A stretch of 64,000 nt of DNA. Origin: Zerene cesonia. Lineage: Eukaryota; Arthropoda; Insecta; Lepidoptera; Pieridae. Under the pieces are notes generated by a model. That model was not told the origin of the DNA and made no database searches. It saw only the letters and a program-made list of their open reading frames with translations. Where the stretch lies: the NCBI RefSeq assembly GCF_012273895.1, contig NC_052107.1, positions 3,286,001-3,350,000 on the forward strand. Reading direction: 5' to 3'. Positions 48,568-60,789 of this stretch are shown here, piece by piece (the stretch's first letter is position 1; every line of letters begins with the position of its first letter). Both the position numbers and the translations under genes were made by a program.

Positions 48568-51500
48568 ATGACTAACACACGTAATATAAAGGTGAGCTAA
48601 AAGCTAAAGCTATGGTAAACATAAAACAAATTATTGATTGATAATTAACAGTGAACAAATAAGGGTTTTTTCATTGTAAATTAAAGAAATGTACTTAGTG
48701 AATACAAAAATTATATGGAAGACAAGAAAATTTTATACGCAGAAAAGGTTTTGCTTTGCATAATTCGTATTTTAATTTGAATTTCAAAGAGGAAAGACTA
48801 CAAATAATAAGGATACATAGATACGTTTTGAGGAGAAATATTAATTTGATATGTAGCTTGAAGAATAATTCGCCAACCTTATGAAATCTTATCAACGTAA
48901 AATATTTTAATTGGTATCTATCTACCAGGGAACCAGGTACCCTTCCCCATACCTATAGGGAAGGGAAGTATTAATCATATAATTCCTATTTTTACAATTA
49001 TCGTATATTTATAATATATCCATAAATTCTTGAGGTGATTATATATACCATAAGGATTTTATCATAGGCAACAAAACAGCATTTTAGGAACAGTAAGCAG
49101 TAATTTTGACAGTACCCTTGTCGGAGCTGAAAAATATTTTCAACAGATTATCAAGAAGACATACACTTTAGACAATAATCAGAACTAAATACAGAAACTT
49201 ATAGAGGTTAAAAGTCTTTAATTTCTAAATGTATATAATATTCGCGTAGAATCAAACACAATAAAACAGTAACTCTTCTAATAAAATGTGTATTTTAAAA
49301 ACTAAAAAGTAACTTGCATTAATTTAAATAAAAATAATAGCTTCTAACATTAACTTAATAATTAAAGCTCATTAATGAAAGATGCATAATATATGATACA
49401 GCTACCGGCAACATACGGGAAAAAGTAAAAGAAAGCTATTTCTCTAACTAGAACAATCACTAATAAAAACTTGTGAAGTGTATAATGAAGCTATTATCTT
49501 GATTCCTCCTCTCTACATGTTAAATAGACTTAGGGAAATACATTGAATCTAATTTAAAATCTTCAACATTGTTTTTAATCTAAAAATAAGTTTTCGTGTC
49601 CAGAAATAAACATTTTCGTAATTTGATAATAGTTAAATTATTTCTTAATCTCACTTAATCATTTTTTATTATTAATTTATAAACACTCGTTACAGATAAA
49701 ACAAAAAATAAATTATTGTAGATAATAAAAGCACCTTCTAATATAGTTTTATATTAATCTATGGTATAAGAATATAGTTTTAAATTATTATGCGATTCAA
49801 CTAAGAAAAGGATCGATTCTGCGCCACTTTATTTGCATTTAAGTTTAATATAAGAGTCAAGTTAAATAGAATAAATCATTATTGAAATGTAAAAAAAAAA
49901 CAGTGAATTATAATTTTCAAATCTTCAAATTTATAATTTCGTCAATAAGAAAAGAAGTCGGATGAAGTCATTAACAATTAACAAAGGGTCGTACGGGTCA
50001 TTGATATTCCTACTGTTAGTTGAATTTTATTCAACTAACATAGCACTTGAATGTAAGAAAAATATTGTTTTGTTAGCTGTATTTATATTTGTCGCAAAAT
50101 TTTTTAACAAATATAGAGCGAGGGCAGGATATTTTAAGATATAAGTAATAATAATGAGTCAAACGTGAAATTTCTATTCTTGAATTCATCGTTTATCGTA
50201 CAAAGTCTGTCAAACTGTACAAAGTTGTACCTTGTGAAACAAGGCGAAAAAGGATAACTTTTATAACCTCGTCCAGTAAAACTTGTACAAAAAATGTTAT
50301 GAATATAATATAATATATTTTGTTATGGTTGGAGGATCACAGGCATTCCGGACATAGCCCTTTCATCCCTATCATAAAAAGGTCCATTCCTTAACAAAAT
50401 ACATGGTAAAATGAGTCTCAATTTGTAATATCACATAGAATTTTGGCGTGTGTTTTTTTGTAGATACGCAATTTGCAACGAACGATTGATACCGATGATT
50501 TATACGTTTTTGTCCGTTTTTATATTCCTGAGCCGAAGAAAAATATGGATTCAAGACAATATTTCATTTTTCAGAATTATATTATGTTATTTATTCCGGG
50601 ATCTCCACTGTCATTGCACAATTCATATGTTTGTATAAAACACGTAAAAACTAGGTTAAATGGAATAGTTGCAGTGGTCATACGGGTGTATGAGACACGA
50701 CGTTCACAACTGGCCGATTTATTACTATCACCCTTGCGTAATTCGTCTCGTTTCGGTGAATGTTCAAACAGCACATCTTTGCCAAATGTTACTCACGCTT
50801 TTGCTGCGCTTTGCAAGATATCGTTTTTATCTTAAATCATTATTGGCGAAGTCATTTTGTATACTAACTGGCATGACAATAAATTTCATTTTATTTGTAT
50901 GTTATTGTGTGTTTTACAGAGCTTGTCTATTGTGCTTTAATAATAAATGCAGCTGGATACAAGGATAGAAAAAATTATATCATGCAATATGTTTCAGTTA
51001 TAATATAGTCAGAATACGGTGGAAGTTTTCCAATTAATTAAAGGAGATAAATTTAATTAAGTAACTATAAACTTAAATATTAAATACTTTGTTAAATTTA
51101 CGTTGTCTCCACATTTCCTGTTCCGATTTAATGTTTGTGTTTCGAATTACTAAAACATATATATATTTTAATATTATGTTAATAATTCTTCTCGCTAATG
51201 TGACATATTTTGCGAAATCCTAATCATATTATGCGTCACATTGAGACCGCAAAGCGTAAGACTTTCCTATGACATATAATACCTATTATCCTTTGGTTAT
51301 GTTACGTTGTTATATGAAGTGAGTGTTTGTAACCACAAACACTCACTTAATTTGACCATATAAGAAATTTATAGTAAGTATTGGTTATACTGAGAAGTGC
51401 TATCTTTACGTTTGGCATAATTGGAAATCCAATCCAATGCTATGCGTTTAGCATTGTTTATTTGAGCTCAGTCTTCTGTAGCAATATATTCAGAACGTCC

Positions 51501-54500
51501 GCGTTGCATCACAGTGCCACCAACTTATCCCTGAAATGATTCATTCATTCATCATCAGCCCATACATGTTCCCACTGTTGGGACACAGGCCTCCTATGAG
51601 GGTTCAGACCATAATCCATCACGCTGGCCAAATGTAGATTGGTAGATGTCACACGTCGTCGAACTATTGATTCTTGGACATGCCGGTTTCCTCACGTTTT
51701 GAGCAGTGGTGATGTTACACATGCGCAGATAAATTTAAAAAAATTAATTTATTTCCTGCACGCTCGCCTGGCCTCGAACCCCGACTTCTCGATTTTAGGT
51801 CCGAGGTCCGAGGGTGAGGTTATTTAGCATCACGTACCTTTTGTGTAATTCTTAGAATAGTTTTCCAAGCATCGCTTATAGCCGCTTTCGGCATATTTAA
51901 AAATTTATGTTTAGAAACACAGCAATAAAACATGCATCTATTGTGGGAGTCGAGCACGCCTCGGCACGAATTGGGCCAGCTCGCACCGGGGAAGTACCAC
52001 ACCCCTACAGAAAACCGGCGTGAAATAGTGGCATGCCACTGTGTTTCGTACGGTGAGTGGGGGAGCCGGAGGCCTGTTTCCTTTTCCTCACCCGTCCTAG
52101 TCCATTCCTTCTTTCCAGTCGTTAATCCTTTCCTTTTCCCTTACCCCATAAAAGCGGGCAGCGCATTCACAGAGGTACTTGAGAGGTACCTTTGCAAATG
52201 TTTATGGGCGGTGGTGATCGCTTACCATCAGGCGAACCATCAGCTCAGCTGCCCGCTATGACATAAAAAAAAAAAAATGCAGAGCACTTGAATTTGTCTA
52301 TTTTTTATCGTCTATAAACGTTTCGCAGAGCTTTGCACTTCGGTAGCAGCAATCATTGAGTTGCAGCATATAATGCTTTCATCTTTATAACTTGTCCATA
52401 TAATATATTATTTAACTACTGGGTAATGAGTACTCTTACAACATAAAATAATATATCAGCCAGACGTGAAGGTCAGTGACTTATAAAACATCAAACGAAA
52501 GTGAATCGCTTTTACTTTCCGCACTTTAGTATTTAAACTAGTATGTATATGCGTGGTTTTCGAGCATAGAATATACTGTAAATTATTCAGTGTTAGTTAC
52601 TTTTATTCGGTATCAAATACGATACGCTCCTCTGTGAGAGTAAATAATGTATTAAATACTTTAAAGTAAACAAATCTATTTTGGTTAGAGTTATGAAGCC
52701 CATCGATTCTCAATAGCATATATGCATCTATAAAATATACAAATGCGGTGCAATTAGGTGTACGCACTCTCTTTATTTATGTAACACAAGCCGCTGAGTA
52801 TTGATTGGATAACATTTACAATTCAATATTGTTCCGATAGTATCGGGTTACGTTACGTTTACCCGATTTTCGTTACCGTATTTATATTTCACTATAGTCT
52901 GGTCAACCACCTCGATATTATGTATTTGTATACTTATAGCCCTAAACTTTACTAAAGATGCAAACTGAAGCCTCCCTCGGTTTTTAATTATGCATGTTTT
53001 AACAGCGTTTCTAGGAGTTGAGCTGTAAATAAAGTTATTTTTAATTTGTTAAGTTATGTTATTCAGTAGTAAAAAGAAAAAAAGAGTAGTGGCTCAGTGG
53101 TGAGGACTTCGGACTTAAATAGAAATTCGGGGGTTCGAGACCGGGCGCATAGAAAATAAATTGATTATACAATTTATCTGCGCATTATCACACAACCACA
53201 CATCACCATTGTATGAAACGGTGAAGGAAAACGTGAGGAAACAGGCATATTGAAGAATCAAAAAGTTCGACGACATGTGACATCTATCAATCCGCACTTG
53301 GCTGTGGTCATGCAGTGGGATTACATATGGGCTGATTAGGATGATGATGATGACGACTGCTTACAAGGATCGATATAGTGTTAACAGATGAGCAAAATAT
53401 TATATGTGTAGTACTACTGCTAGAGAAATAATCTGACTTTCTCAATGTAAAGTAATGGTACTTTCCTTAACCTTTAAGTTCCTCCGGTGAACGATTTAGT
53501 ATCGTGGCGATCAGTAACTTAATTGCAAATTTGCTTAGTACAATTTTATTACATATAAAGCTTGCATTACGTCTATAAAATTAAAGAAAAATTAAGCATG
53601 ATTGTGAATACTAACTATAAAAAACTAAGTTCATCCTTGGAAATCTGCAATAAAATAAGCTTAGTCGATAGCTAAGTTCATAACGATAAACAAAATTGAA
53701 AAGTATAGAGATATAAATTAAGTAATGAGTCATTATTATTAATATATAACGAATATCTTTGCATTACGTTTAATCCAATGACTAACCCACCCAAATATGT
53801 CTATCTAGTGTTGGCACGAGACTTCCGCATTGCTGTTCATCCTTCTACAATTGCATAATTGCAACGATATTATCTCTAACGTAGTTTAAACAGGTGTTAT
53901 ACAATACTTCCAGGTTAATGAAGTCGTATGTTACGTGTACATTAAACGTAACAATAGAAATGTATAAGTGGTCAGTTAAGAGTTAGATTAGGGTCATTGT
54001 ACCATTTTAAATTGTAAAAGATCTTCGAGTTATTTTACTGGCATCAATATCTGATTTTCTCTATACTAAGATCGGGTATAGTTTTAACTGATATTCTAAA
54101 TAAAAGTATATGATATAAATTCGTAGGAAACAATTTAGATATTTTGGGTACTCACCCAATAGGTATTTTCAGTTAACTTATTAAGTATTATTCGGCTTTT
54201 GTTGCTGTTTATACATAAATTCGCTGCTTGTATAAATAAATACTGATTCCTTATTTTAAATAAGTTGGTTTTTTGTGGCCATTGACTTCAAAAACATGTG
54301 TTTCCTTTGATTTAGTGTCATAGACCTCACCGGTTAGACGTGAAAAGGAAAGAAAGCGGATCTCGTTTAGCAATTATTCTCAGAACTGGGTATGGTCGAC
54401 GACTTAATTCCTTTAATATTTCCCCTTTCCAATACATATGACGTTATTTCATTACCTTATTGGAGAAAGGGAATAATTACGTCCAAAGCTTCTATTGCAG

Positions 54501-57500
54501 TACATTTGGGAGAAATCTGGAAATTTATATACTCGTAATACAATTCAGTTTAAAAATGTACATGTTAAATACATTTAAAAGTACTAAACAGCAGGCAATG
54601 AATAATTTATAAGATGCGTTACATTGTCTACATATCTTATTATTTCTCTTTGCAATTTTTATAAAATTAAACACTATGCGACGCTAAGCTCGTTAACCCC
54701 AATTTTTATTTTATAATATTGCATTTTAACGACTTTAAAAATATGATTAATTAACCTTCTGGACATATGATCTATGATCTTCTTATCTTCATCAAGCATT
54801 TAAAAAAAAGAACTATATGCTTTCCCAACCTTACCGGACTTCGTCAAATATAAGGTCAAATTTGAAAATATTTTTGTATGTGGCGATTACTATATAATAT
54901 ATCATCCAAATACAATGCACTATATATTTTAAAATGCACGTGTTAATAAATGGTATAATTTTACACGTCTTGCGGCAATTACTTTTAATAGTTATGAATG
55001 GCTTTGTTAATCGTAGAAGAGAAATTCGCGTCTATTTAATAAAAATATCCTCTACTGAAAGAGAATTGAATGAAACTGTTTTTTACTTAAATTTTTAATA
55101 ATATAATATACATTTTTTATAATTTATATGGATATTATTGGTTTCAAATCGTAGCTTTCAATAAGAAAAGTCAACAAACTGCAAGCGGCGGTAAAAATGT
55201 CAAAGGCGTCAATCAATGGAGCCAAGCAAGCGTATATTTTGTAATGAGAACTTAGTTGAAATGATAACATATTGGCAATTTCCTTTAGTTTTATTGACGT
55301 CCAATAACAAATAGTTATGTTAATGATATTACTTAGTAACGTGTGGTTGAATTCTTCCACCTTTAGTATAGATATAGTTTTATGAAAAGTATATAGTGTT
55401 AGTGATAGTTAAATTATGATTATGTAGTCGAAATACCTGGATATCATTCCTGGAAACGACCTTTTCATTTCAATGACTCTGATTTATGTTTCATTGCACA
55501 TATCGTGTTGAAACATAAGTTACGTATATACCACGTATCGGTATTGGTTGATGGGTATTGGTATATACCAATACGATGAAAATACTCTCACCGGGTGCTT
55601 ATTTTTTCTTATATAAAATAGGTACTCACAAAATTTATAAAAAGGATATTTTCTTATTGGATAGAATAGGGCGTCATTAACGAACGTAAAATCTTGACTT
55701 TGGGATAGTTATTTGTGTTTTATTGCCCATTATATACAAGTAATTATTAACATCATTTTACTACAAATTGTTGAAAAATTTAATTCGTTAGACATTAAAA
55801 TTCCACTGCCAACCAAGTATATTATAAACTGGGCCAAACTGTAATACTTATGCATATCAGGTGGTCCCCAAAGAAATGATATGTAACTTTACGTATTACG
55901 TAAATAATAAATGCTAGCGTATTAATTTATTCATTTTATATAAAGAACCACAAGCGATCTTGTAATAATCATTGAAAGTTGACCCACTATCCCAATTATT
56001 TAAAAAAGGTTCTTGCTTTCACTCAATTGGAATTTATTTATTATAAACTGCTTTGAGCTGAAAATCAAATTTCTGTGAATTAAAGTTGTTAAAAATTTCT
56101 CCTGTCCTAAATTGTAACGAAGTCTGAACATATTCATTGCTACTTATCATGGAAGCCTGGAATACGTTTTATATATCATTTATAAGTAACTGTTAATATT
56201 GTAATATATAACTGTTAATGAAACAAAATTATCTAATTATGAAAATATATTAGAGATACTTCAGTACATATGTTAAAGTTGTATATGGGATCACAATCAG
56301 AAAAGAAACAAGGTAATAAAAAAGAAAATAATAAAACTTCTTATATAAGCATAACCATCAATGGTAAAACCCATTTCTTAGCATCACTATTTGATGTTCG
56401 ACTCAGAAAGCCATACGCAATGTATACGGAAGAAATCGATGCAATGTGCGCGCGAGCATAAAAACTTTCGCTTTTCACTGCCAAGGCTTGGCGCGTCGTC
56501 GGAGATGTTTCCAGAAATCGCAGAATAAATTGATGGTGTGTGACGTCAGTATTTATTTTATTATAACAAAGTTAAATTCAGTTAAATTAACGAGTTCTTC
56601 AAGACCTGCTGTTAATCTAATTATAAAAGCAATTACAAGTCAATTTTGTTTGTTCTATTATATTATGTGTGAAGCGGTTAAAATGCTATATCTTTATTGT
56701 TCAATTGGAGTATTTAATAATTAATTAATTCGTTCTTATTTTAATAATTACCTTTATACAATAAAAATTCTTATAAATATATGAAGCGAAAGACATTAAG
56801 GAAGATTTGAATACTCTATACTAATGATTTTTTTATTCCGTTTGTTAATTATTTACTTGTACGTTCCTAATAGTCGCACAGTTAAACACGCAAACAAATA
56901 TATGTCAACATAGCAGCGTGCATCATTGATTGCTAGAACACTTTCGTTTTCATTAACAATCGTGACCGGACGCAACCACGCACCTTTCGTACAAATAGTA
57001 AAAACACTACTGACATCTTGAACTAAATACAGGTTTTTTTTATTGCTATGACACAAGAGATGGCTCAGATTTGTCATTTGATATTACACAATAAGACCAG
57101 TGTCATACTTACCTTAAAAAGCAGACAAAACTTCTCCGGCTTTAAGTCTGAAAGTAACAACATTTTTTACGCGATGGAAGCACACTACTCTCTTGAATCA
57201 TATGTAATTGTTGTACCTAATTTGTCATTTGAATTCCCAAGATTTGCCAAAACCAGATAAGCTCAACACCACACTTTCTTAATCAATGAGGTGTCGCATT
57301 TAGTTCAACGACTAATCTAGGTAATGGAAACTTTAAAACGTTCATCACACACCACACGCCTCCTTAATTAACATCTGCAATCGCTGTGTGCTTGTATCCT
57401 GGATTAAAATTATGATATTTTCAGGTTTGGGTCTGCATAGCTTGTATGGCCACAACGATGGGTGCTCCGGCGCCGAACCCGCCTATCACATTCGACATCA

Positions 57501-60500
57501 TTGATATGGCAGCCATCAGTCGAATGTCACCACAGCAATTGGAGGCTCTCGCGGAAGGATTGGCTGCTGAAGAAATTATGAGGTTAGCTTATTATAACAT
57601 TATATTATTGTTCTTCATATTTGTCGCATTGCTCTTGATAAAGCGGTCGTGGACATATGGTAATAGGGGCAGATGGTTATAATAGACTACAATAAAATAT
57701 AGTAGAAGATCCTTGATATCCTCCGTGAGAGACACAACCTTAGATTTATTGTTAACATTTAACAATCTAAAAGAATAAGAAGACACACAGATTTTGTCAA
57801 ACTATTAACCAATGTTTTTCTCAGATTATATATCAAATCTTTAATTAACCTAATTATGCTGATGTTTGATATAAAAAAATAACGTGAATAACCAATAATA
57901 GTTATTTATATGAGAGAGTCCATAATAAGTCGACTTTCGTCGACGAAAACTTGTAGTAAGAGGATTTATAATAAATAATATGATATATGATATGGCAGTG
58001 AAAGTTTCGAAATTTAAATACTTAAACATTAAATAATGCAGTGTTTAAGTTCAACTCACGATAATTATAATATTCAATTGTTATTATACTGAACGCAAAA
58101 CGAACTAAATTCACACCATATTAAAGCATGAGATCGTCTATTCAACTAAATCTCAAATTTCCTTGCTGTATTATCTCTAGACTAATTTTGTAATTAATAA
58201 CTTAATTAATATTTCTCATACATCGCCTTTGACATGTTATCTTTCCTACGATTTTTTATACTGTCTCACGTCACGTACGTAGTGATTTTAAGTATACAAT
58301 TATAATTTATACAAATTTTTGGAATTTTTAAACTTGAAAGGCATTATATATGGTACAAAACGATAAGTTTAGTTAATCTTGATACTAACTGAAAATCTTT
58401 GTTTAATGTTTGACCTTGTAAATCTTATAAATCCTATTAACCAGACAAAAAATTTTTTAAAGATATTTCTATCCATTTTTCTGTTTAGGACGAAACGATC
58501 ATCAGCGCAGGCATTGACGTCGGTTGTCTCGAAAGCGTCTTCGGGTATACAGAGCAAGGTCGGTCTCCTTGGTCAGGCCTCGGCTGGTGCTGCCTCTTTA
58601 ATAGCTTCAGCTTCCAGCAAAACAGGACACGAACACTCTGGATATTCTTATGAGCCGGTAATTATATCGCCTTATGTTGTTTGACAATAATGGTAGTTAC
58701 TTGAACGTTAGATTTTTAGTTGTAAATTGATCAGATTAGAAAATAACGAAAACTACAAAAACATCCTAATGTAAATATGATATTTCTGTGTATTGATTTA
58801 CAGAGATGTTAAGTTCTAAATATGTGTTATTTGTATCATAGCATGAAGAAAAATACGACTACTTGGGTTTGAAGAAATCGATTCTTTACACACTGTTCCA
58901 AGCCGTGAAGGCGATCACTGGTGGAGTCACAATCCTTAAAGGGCAATTGATCAAGGGAGGAGGTGCGCTCGCTGCTACTCTGGGCAAGGTGATCTCTTCG
59001 AAGGGAGACGCTGTCAGCAACCTGGGAAGGAAGATTGTCAGCTCAGCCGCTTTGAGCGAAAAGAGGCCACATTGTAAGTATCAACTAAAATTGCACTTTA
59101 AGATTGGGGCATTTCGGTATTCTACAAGTGTTGTTTTTTTCAGCCTACTCTTTATGTTTTATTAGATGATGCCCATGGGCTCGGCTACTGTATCAACCAT
59201 TTTATATAATTTAATAATAATAAATTAATAGGACTTTTTTACCAAATAATTATTTTGTAATAAGCAGAATGTCTTATTTTAAATGCTTAAAAAATTGGCA
59301 ATACTTAATATGATTGCTTTGCGTCATAATTAAGAGATTTAAGAAACATAAATTTCATATGAATCGGGTTAATTATTATTATTAGGGGTCATAGCCTGGC
59401 CTGCTTCCGTATTATGAAAGCCAGAAATTTCACGTGATTCTGCTTTAGTCACATTTCTTACAATTCTAATAACGACATAGATTTATATTTAAAAATTTTG
59501 TTTCTACTTTCTAAGCTCGATAATTGCAATTAATTCTTCATTTTTTTTCAAACAAGATTGAAACATTTATAAAACTTTTTAATTAATATCGTGTTGATTA
59601 TATACTACCCGTATATTGTATTTATTGTTTCTTTTCTCATTAGAATAGTTAATGTCATAGCATTATAAAAAACCACCATCTTGTAGAAACAATATTTTCA
59701 TGAGGTCCCATAAATCACATTTTATCCACATATTACGTAACTTCCAGAACATTCAACACTGAAGAACTATTTCGTAAGTCCTATTCTATTATACAAAATT
59801 TTCCTATAATTTGCATTTCAAAAGATTTGATGTGAGAAAAATTGCACAGTCTAGCCTCTGACATCTGGCTGGAAATCCCTAAGAGCACACAAAGGTAATT
59901 CACAGTAGTTTGTCACAATGTAAGTTCACATAGTAATCTGTATAAAGAATTCAATTCACAAGCTAAAAGTGGATATCTTATGCAAGATCACGGCGATACT
60001 TGTCTATATCTTAATAATAATTTATTTTTAAATTTATGATGCAATGAGGACTTTTGAAATTGATTACTCATCAGGCATTATTTTGCATCAATAATCAAAT
60101 GTATTAAAAATAATTCAGTGTTTCTTAGTTTATATTTAATAGATATTTGGATCCCTTCCTAGAATTCCTTCGTAAAGAACAATAAGAATATTTTTTGAAA
60201 CATTATAGAAGTAGTAGCATTTATAATTAGGGAACATTATTAGTGCCTAAAAATATCCAAATACTCGAGAGACATAGCCTTGCAATCAATGCAAAGGAAT
60301 CGGGCGTTAAGTAAAGGATACTCGCTGAAGTGTCTCTGCAGTGGAAAAAAGTATATAATGCTTCCGCCTCAACAGGTGGACAAAAATCTAAATGTTAATT
60401 ATATGTCAATTTTAGGTTTAAGGAAGAGGATTTCCAATGCTTTTTTTATCTTTTTTTTCCCCGTTTCCCCGTAACGGACCAATTCTGGTCTAAAAGAGTG

Positions 60501-60709
60501 GGCTTCGTTAGTTTTTGGGTATAAACGGTTAAGATAGTTCCTTATATTCCATACCCCACTTCCAGCGACCGCGGTATACGGTCCGCCGCCGAGCGGCCAC
60601 CTGGAGTACAGCGCGCCCACCGCGTACGGCGCTCCGACGGCGCCCGCGCACTATGTACAAGCCGCGCCAACGGGATTCGCTGCGCACAAATATCCCGCGC
60701 ACTTAGACG
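48568..60709 (+). CDS. Secreted protein of unknown function, gene D, exons 1-5
   Basis: Exons: 48568-48591, 57425-57582, 58489-58657, 58842-59073, 60566-60709; phases 0,2,0,1, with 242 complete codons up to the end of exon 5. I do not recognise the family. Residues 1 to about 24 (MTNTRNIKVWVCIACMATTM) form a signal peptide made of exon 1 plus the start of exon 2. An acidic segment (FDIIDMAAISRMSPQQLEAL) follows. R61-T62-K63-R64 is a furin-type RXKR site whose first arginine codon is split by intron 2. Residues 65-112 are Ala/Ser/Gly-rich. Residues of about 122-190 (YDYLGLKKSILYTLFQAVKA, GGVTILKGQLIKGGGALAAT) are hydrophobic and could be a membrane-active or self-associating helix pair. Residues 196-242 form a Tyr/Pro/Ala-rich tail like those of cuticle or eggshell proteins. 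Intron 1 is 8.8 kb. The C-terminus is unresolved: two candidate endings are listed separately. Confidence 0.82.
51317..51348. repeat. Perfect 14-bp hairpin
   Basis: AAGTGAGTGTTTGT (51317-51330) and its exact complement (51335-51348) flank a 4-base loop, AACC. It lies in intron 1 of gene D. Possibly a relic of a foldback element. Confidence 0.5.
51540..51815 (-). repeat. tRNA-derived SINE copy, 5' truncated
   Basis: Its reversed tail (CATTCATTCATCATCAGCCC) comes first on the plus strand, followed by CTCCTATGAGGGTTCAGACC, CACGCTGGCCAAATG and GATGTCACACGTCGTCGAAC. The B box GGTTCGAGGCC on the minus strand is at 51770-51780. The A box is lost beyond CTCACCCTCGGACC. Same family as 53085-53356. 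Confidence 0.65.
51943..52277 (+). repeat. Poly(A)-family SINE-like element, copy 4 (young)
   Basis: Starts GTGGGAGTCGAGCACGC, continues CGGCACGAATTGGGCCAGCT and AACCGGCGTGAAATAGTGGC, and ends CTGCCCGCTATGACAT plus about 14 A. It is very similar to the copy at 28050-28375, so the family has moved fairly recently. Confidence 0.75.
53085..53356 (+). repeat. tRNA-derived SINE, most complete copy
   Basis: The A box TGGCTCAGTGG (53090-53100) and B box GGTTCGAGACC (53132-53142) match RNA polymerase III promoter consensus, with CGGACTTAAATAG between. The body contains GAAAACGTGAGGAAACAGGC, CGACATGTGACATCTATC and ATATGGGCTGATTAGG, then an (ATG)n tail. Its reverse complements are recognisable at 51540, 30183 and 17555. 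Confidence 0.75.
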
Positions 60710-60789
60710 GTATGAATTCAAATTCAAATTCAAATTCAACTTCAAATTCAACTTCAAATTCAAAACATTTGCTGCACGAATTGGGATGA
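60710..60789 (+). CDS. Gene D alternative C-terminus by read-through of the exon 5 donor
   Basis: If the GTATGA donor after 60709 is not used, the frame stays open for 25 more residues and ends at TGA 60787-60789. The added sequence is glycine, methionine, eight Asn-Ser or Thr-Ser pairs, and KHLLHELG. The pairs are encoded by the AATTCA hexamer array. This would give a 268-residue protein. It may be the true terminal exon, a retained-intron form, or chance openness of a short array. Confidence 0.35.
60715..60765 (+). repeat. Hexanucleotide array (AATTCA)n
   Basis: About eight imperfect copies of AATTCA, two changed to ACTTCA, starting six bases after the exon 5 donor of gene D. In the gene D frame it encodes alternating Asn and Ser/Thr. 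Confidence 0.85.

Larger units (their letters stand above)
48592..57424 (+). other. Gene D intron 1
   Basis: An 8.8 kb intron with SINE copies at 51540-51815, 51943-52277 and 53085-53356 and a perfect 14-bp hairpin at 51317-51348. A second hairpin (GTTAGTTGAA / TTCAACTAAC) lies near 50017-50040. It also has a GC-richer unexplained block at about 50640-50830 and a CpG-rich patch with a TATA-like word near 56440-56530. No coding exon was recognised inside. Confidence 0.6.

Noticed and set aside
51943..52261. 109-codon open frame (starting near 51932) as a gene.
   Set aside because: It lies within the SINE-like element, and similar frames occur in the other copies.
60715..60765. CRISPR-like or origin-like direct repeat.
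   Set aside because: It is a simple hexamer microsatellite in an animal intron or exon, without spacers.
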